This document shows, piece after piece, positions 6,061 through 7,784 of a stretch of 7,784 nucleotides of DNA. Position numbers and translations under genes: made by a program. Location of the stretch: positions 1 through 7,784 of the forward strand of contig DEWO01000135.1 of assembly GCA_002363695.1 (NCBI GenBank). The letters are read 5' to 3'. The DNA is from Prevotella sp. UBA3208 (GTDB lineage: Bacteria; Bacteroidota; Bacteroidia; Bacteroidales; Bacteroidaceae). Below the pieces are notes generated by a model. It made no database searches and was not told where the DNA came from. It saw nothing but the letters and a program-made list of their open reading frames with translations. How positions within the stretch are numbered: the first letter of the stretch is position 1; every line of letters begins with the position of its first letter.

Positions 6061-7626
6061 ATGAAAACGAACATTACAACATACATCTTAGGTGCAGGTT
6101 TGCTGCTCAGCAGCTGCGCTGACCTTGACCAGACTTCTATCAGTTCGATAGACAAAGAAAACTTCTATCAGAACGAGTCAGACATAAAGGTTGCCCTCAA
6201 TGGCATCTATCAGCAACTGACCACCGGAGGCATGAATGCCCCCTGGAACAATGAGGTCATCTATTTCAACGACCTGCAGAGTGAGTACGCCCGTCGCGGA
6301 ACCGCCAACAGTGCTGACATCACAGAGATTGGCAACTTTGCCATCACACCGACCAACGGCTTCGTCAAGACAGCATGGAACTACCGCTATCTGGCCATCA
6401 ACCGTGCCAACATCCTGATAGACAAAGTGGCAGGTGTGCCCTTGGACGAGACCACACGGAGTAACTACACGAATGCCGCCAAGTTCCTGCGTGCACTCTA
6501 CTACTTCGACCTTGTGCGCTATTTTGGCGATGTGCCTCTGGTGCTGCACGACGGCGAGGGTGAAGGCGAACCCCGTACTTCGCAGGACTTGGTCTACGAG
6601 CAGATTGTTATGGACCTGACAGATGCCGAGCAGATTACTCCCGACTTTGCACCGCTCACCAGTCAGGCTTCCGCTGGTGCCGCTTCGGCCCTGTTGGCCA
6701 AAGTCTATCTGACGTGGGCACAGGCGGATACCGATTATGCGAAGGAACACCAGAGCGAACTGCTCCAGAAGGCCGTTGCTGCTGCAGACCGTGTCATCAG
6801 TGCAGGCAAATACCAACTCATCAACAAGTTCATTGACAACTGGTCGCTGGACAAAAAGGAGGGTGCCGAACTCATCTTCACCGTTGAGCATAAGTTCAGC
6901 GTCAATCGTAACATCACCGGCCACTGTGTCTTCTCAACAGGCTTTACCAATGCCAGCCTGCCAGTAATTGCCGCCCTGAACAATGACATATACAACGATT
7001 TCGACCCCAACGACCAGCGTCGCGATGCCTCAGTCACCCTGCGTCTCTTCAATCCGGCTGACGGCAAGTATTTCGACTTCGAGCGCCTGCGCTTCCGCAA
7101 GTATATTGACACACTCTACATGGCCAACGAGAGTGCCCCCTACATCTCAGGACAGAACACCAGTTCCAGCGTGTTGCGCTATGCGGACGTGCTGCTCGTC
7201 AAGGCTGAGGCTGAAAACGAACTTAACGGTCCAACTGCCGCTGCCTATGACGCCATCAACCAGGTGCGACGTCGTGCCTACTGGAGCCCGTATGAGAACA
7301 CGCAGAAGCAGCCGACCGACGGTACTACGCTCAACCTGTCGGGACTGAGCAAAGAGCAGTTCCGTGCTGCTGTGCAGGCCGAACGGTTCAAGGAGTTCAT
7401 CACCGAGGGTTCACGCTGGTTCGACCTGAAGCGCTGGCACATCCTGGTGAAGACTATCAAGGAGAAGGTTGATGCTGACGACCTGAAATACAAGAATATC
7501 TCCCCCCGCAACTACTATCTGCCTGTCCCTGAGGATCAGATTGTGCTCAATCCCAATCTGAAGCAGAACTGGGGCTATGCCGGCGAGACTTCAGGCGACC
7601 CCTACACAGCCAAAGGTTGGGAATGA
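6061..7626 (+). CDS. SusD/RagB-family surface nutrient-binding lipoprotein
   Basis: A 521-residue outer-membrane lipoprotein that pairs with SusC to bind substrate at the surface. The lipoprotein signal peptide ends in LLLSSC with the lipidated Cys at 19. The following ADLD contains acidic residues, as in Bacteroidota surface-export signals. Family motifs in order: WNYRYLAINRANILIDKV; KFLRALYYFDLVRYFGDVPL (141-160); RYADVLLVKAEAENEL (from 373); INQVRRRA; ERFKEFITEGSRWFDLKRW (441-459); and YLPVPEDQIVLNPNLKQN from 486, very near the C-terminus. Length is typical and the frame is intact. ATGs at 6055 and 6061 are both possible; 6061 starts directly with MKT and the better signal peptide. It lies 56 nt behind the SusC gene, the standard order, and surely works with it. 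The bound ligand cannot be inferred from these motifs. Confidence 0.96.
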   Translation: MKTNITTYILGAGLLLSSCADLDQTSISSIDKENFYQNESDIKVALNGIYQQLTTGGMNAPWNNEVIYFNDLQSEYARRGTANSADITEIGNFAITPTNGFVKTAWNYRYLAINRANILIDKVAGVPLDETTRSNYTNAAKFLRALYYFDLVRYFGDVPLVLHDGEGEGEPRTSQDLVYEQIVMDLTDAEQITPDFAPLTSQASAGAASALLAKVYLTWAQADTDYAKEHQSELLQKAVAAADRVISAGKYQLINKFIDNWSLDKKEGAELIFTVEHKFSVNRNITGHCVFSTGFTNASLPVIAALNNDIYNDFDPNDQRRDASVTLRLFNPADGKYFDFERLRFRKYIDTLYMANESAPYISGQNTSSSVLRYADVLLVKAEAENELNGPTAAAYDAINQVRRRAYWSPYENTQKQPTDGTTLNLSGLSKEQFRAAVQAERFKEFITEGSRWFDLKRWHILVKTIKEKVDADDLKYKNISPRNYYLPVPEDQIVLNPNLKQNWGYAGETSGDPYTAKGWE

Positions 7627-7667
7627 AATAAAATAGATAAGGTAAATCAATTAAAAACAGTACGACA

Positions 7668-7784
7668 ATGAAAAAGCAAGTAAGAAACATCCTGCGCAGC
7701 GCACTGATAGTAGCCGCTGCCACCGCCATCACCGTCAAGAGTGTTGCACAAACCGCCATTGCAACGCCACACTCTCAAAGAGAG
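7668..7784 (+). CDS. N-terminal fragment of a secreted protein (runs off the window)
   Basis: Thirty-nine codons from an ATG 41 nt after the SusD stop, open to the window edge. MKKQVRNILRSALIVAAATA followed by ITVKSVAQ is a good signal peptide: basic start, hydrophobic core, and likely cleavage around SVAQ. The residues after it, TAIATPHSQRE, come almost entirely from copy 2 of the 28-nt repeat. The short spacing, same strand and absence of a terminator or promoter suggest it is the next gene of the SusC/SusD operon. Position suggests a periplasmic or surface protein (binding protein, hydrolase or similar), but too little is present to assign a family. Confidence 0.7.
   Translation, partial: MKKQVRNILRSALIVAAATAITVKSVAQTAIATPHSQRE
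7757..7784 (+). repeat. 28-nt hairpin repeat, copy 2 (at window edge)
   Basis: Matches copy 1 at 25 of 28 positions, with the first 18 identical. It ends in the hairpin CTCTC-AAA-GAGAG (7772-7784). The T7775:A7781 pair replaces C1957:G1963 of copy 1, and one loop base differs. It is read in a different codon frame from copy 1 but also sits just after a signal peptide. The element may continue beyond the window. Confidence 0.7.

Noticed and set aside
1939..7784. Reading the 28-nt repeat as template and variable repeats of a diversity-generating retroelement, or as a CRISPR repeat
   Set aside because: There is no reverse transcriptase, no adenine-specific variation, only two copies about 5.8 kb apart, and no spacer array.

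Overview
The window looks like a chromosomal segment from a member of the Bacteroidota, most likely order Bacteroidales and possibly a Prevotella-like genus. Three things point there: a SusC/SusD-type outer-membrane pair, several promoters of the Bacteroidota primary-sigma type (TTTG, about 20 nt, then TAnnTTTG), and start codons set in A-rich rather than Shine-Dalgarno contexts. The genus is inference; no rRNA or other strong taxonomic marker is present.

Layout: a tcdA-type E1-like tRNA-modification gene (22-741) runs leftward. A 170-nt divergent spacer carries a promoter for it and another for a rightward LuxR/NarL-type response regulator (953-1618). A third promoter (1677-1708) drives what looks like one operon: a small, sulfur-amino-acid-rich leader ORF (1746-1922), a secreted PstS/sulfate-type periplasmic-binding-protein-like gene (1873-2790), a SusC-family TonB-dependent transporter (2897-6004), a SusD-family surface lipoprotein (6061-7626), and the first 39 codons of another secreted protein (7668 to the window edge). 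No convincing intrinsic terminator separates these genes. A strong hairpin lies just upstream of the SusC gene.

How they may work together: SusD captures a ligand at the cell surface, SusC moves it into the periplasm using TonB energy, and the binding-protein-like product could hold it there. The substrate is not visible, and no glycoside hydrolase or sulfatase is present in the window. The best clue is the leader ORF. Twelve of its first 24 residues are Met or Cys, including four consecutive Cys codons, and its end overlaps the start of the binding-protein gene. This suggests control by sulfur-amino-acid supply and hence a sulfur-acquisition role. That role is a hypothesis.

The most unusual DNA-level observation is a 28-nt repeat (1939-1966 and 7757-7784). 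Both copies sit just after the signal-peptide region of a secreted-protein gene, but they are read in different frames. Each ends in a 5-bp hairpin, and two of the three differences between the copies are a compensating C:G to T:A pair change. That points to a structured DNA or RNA element, not a protein motif.
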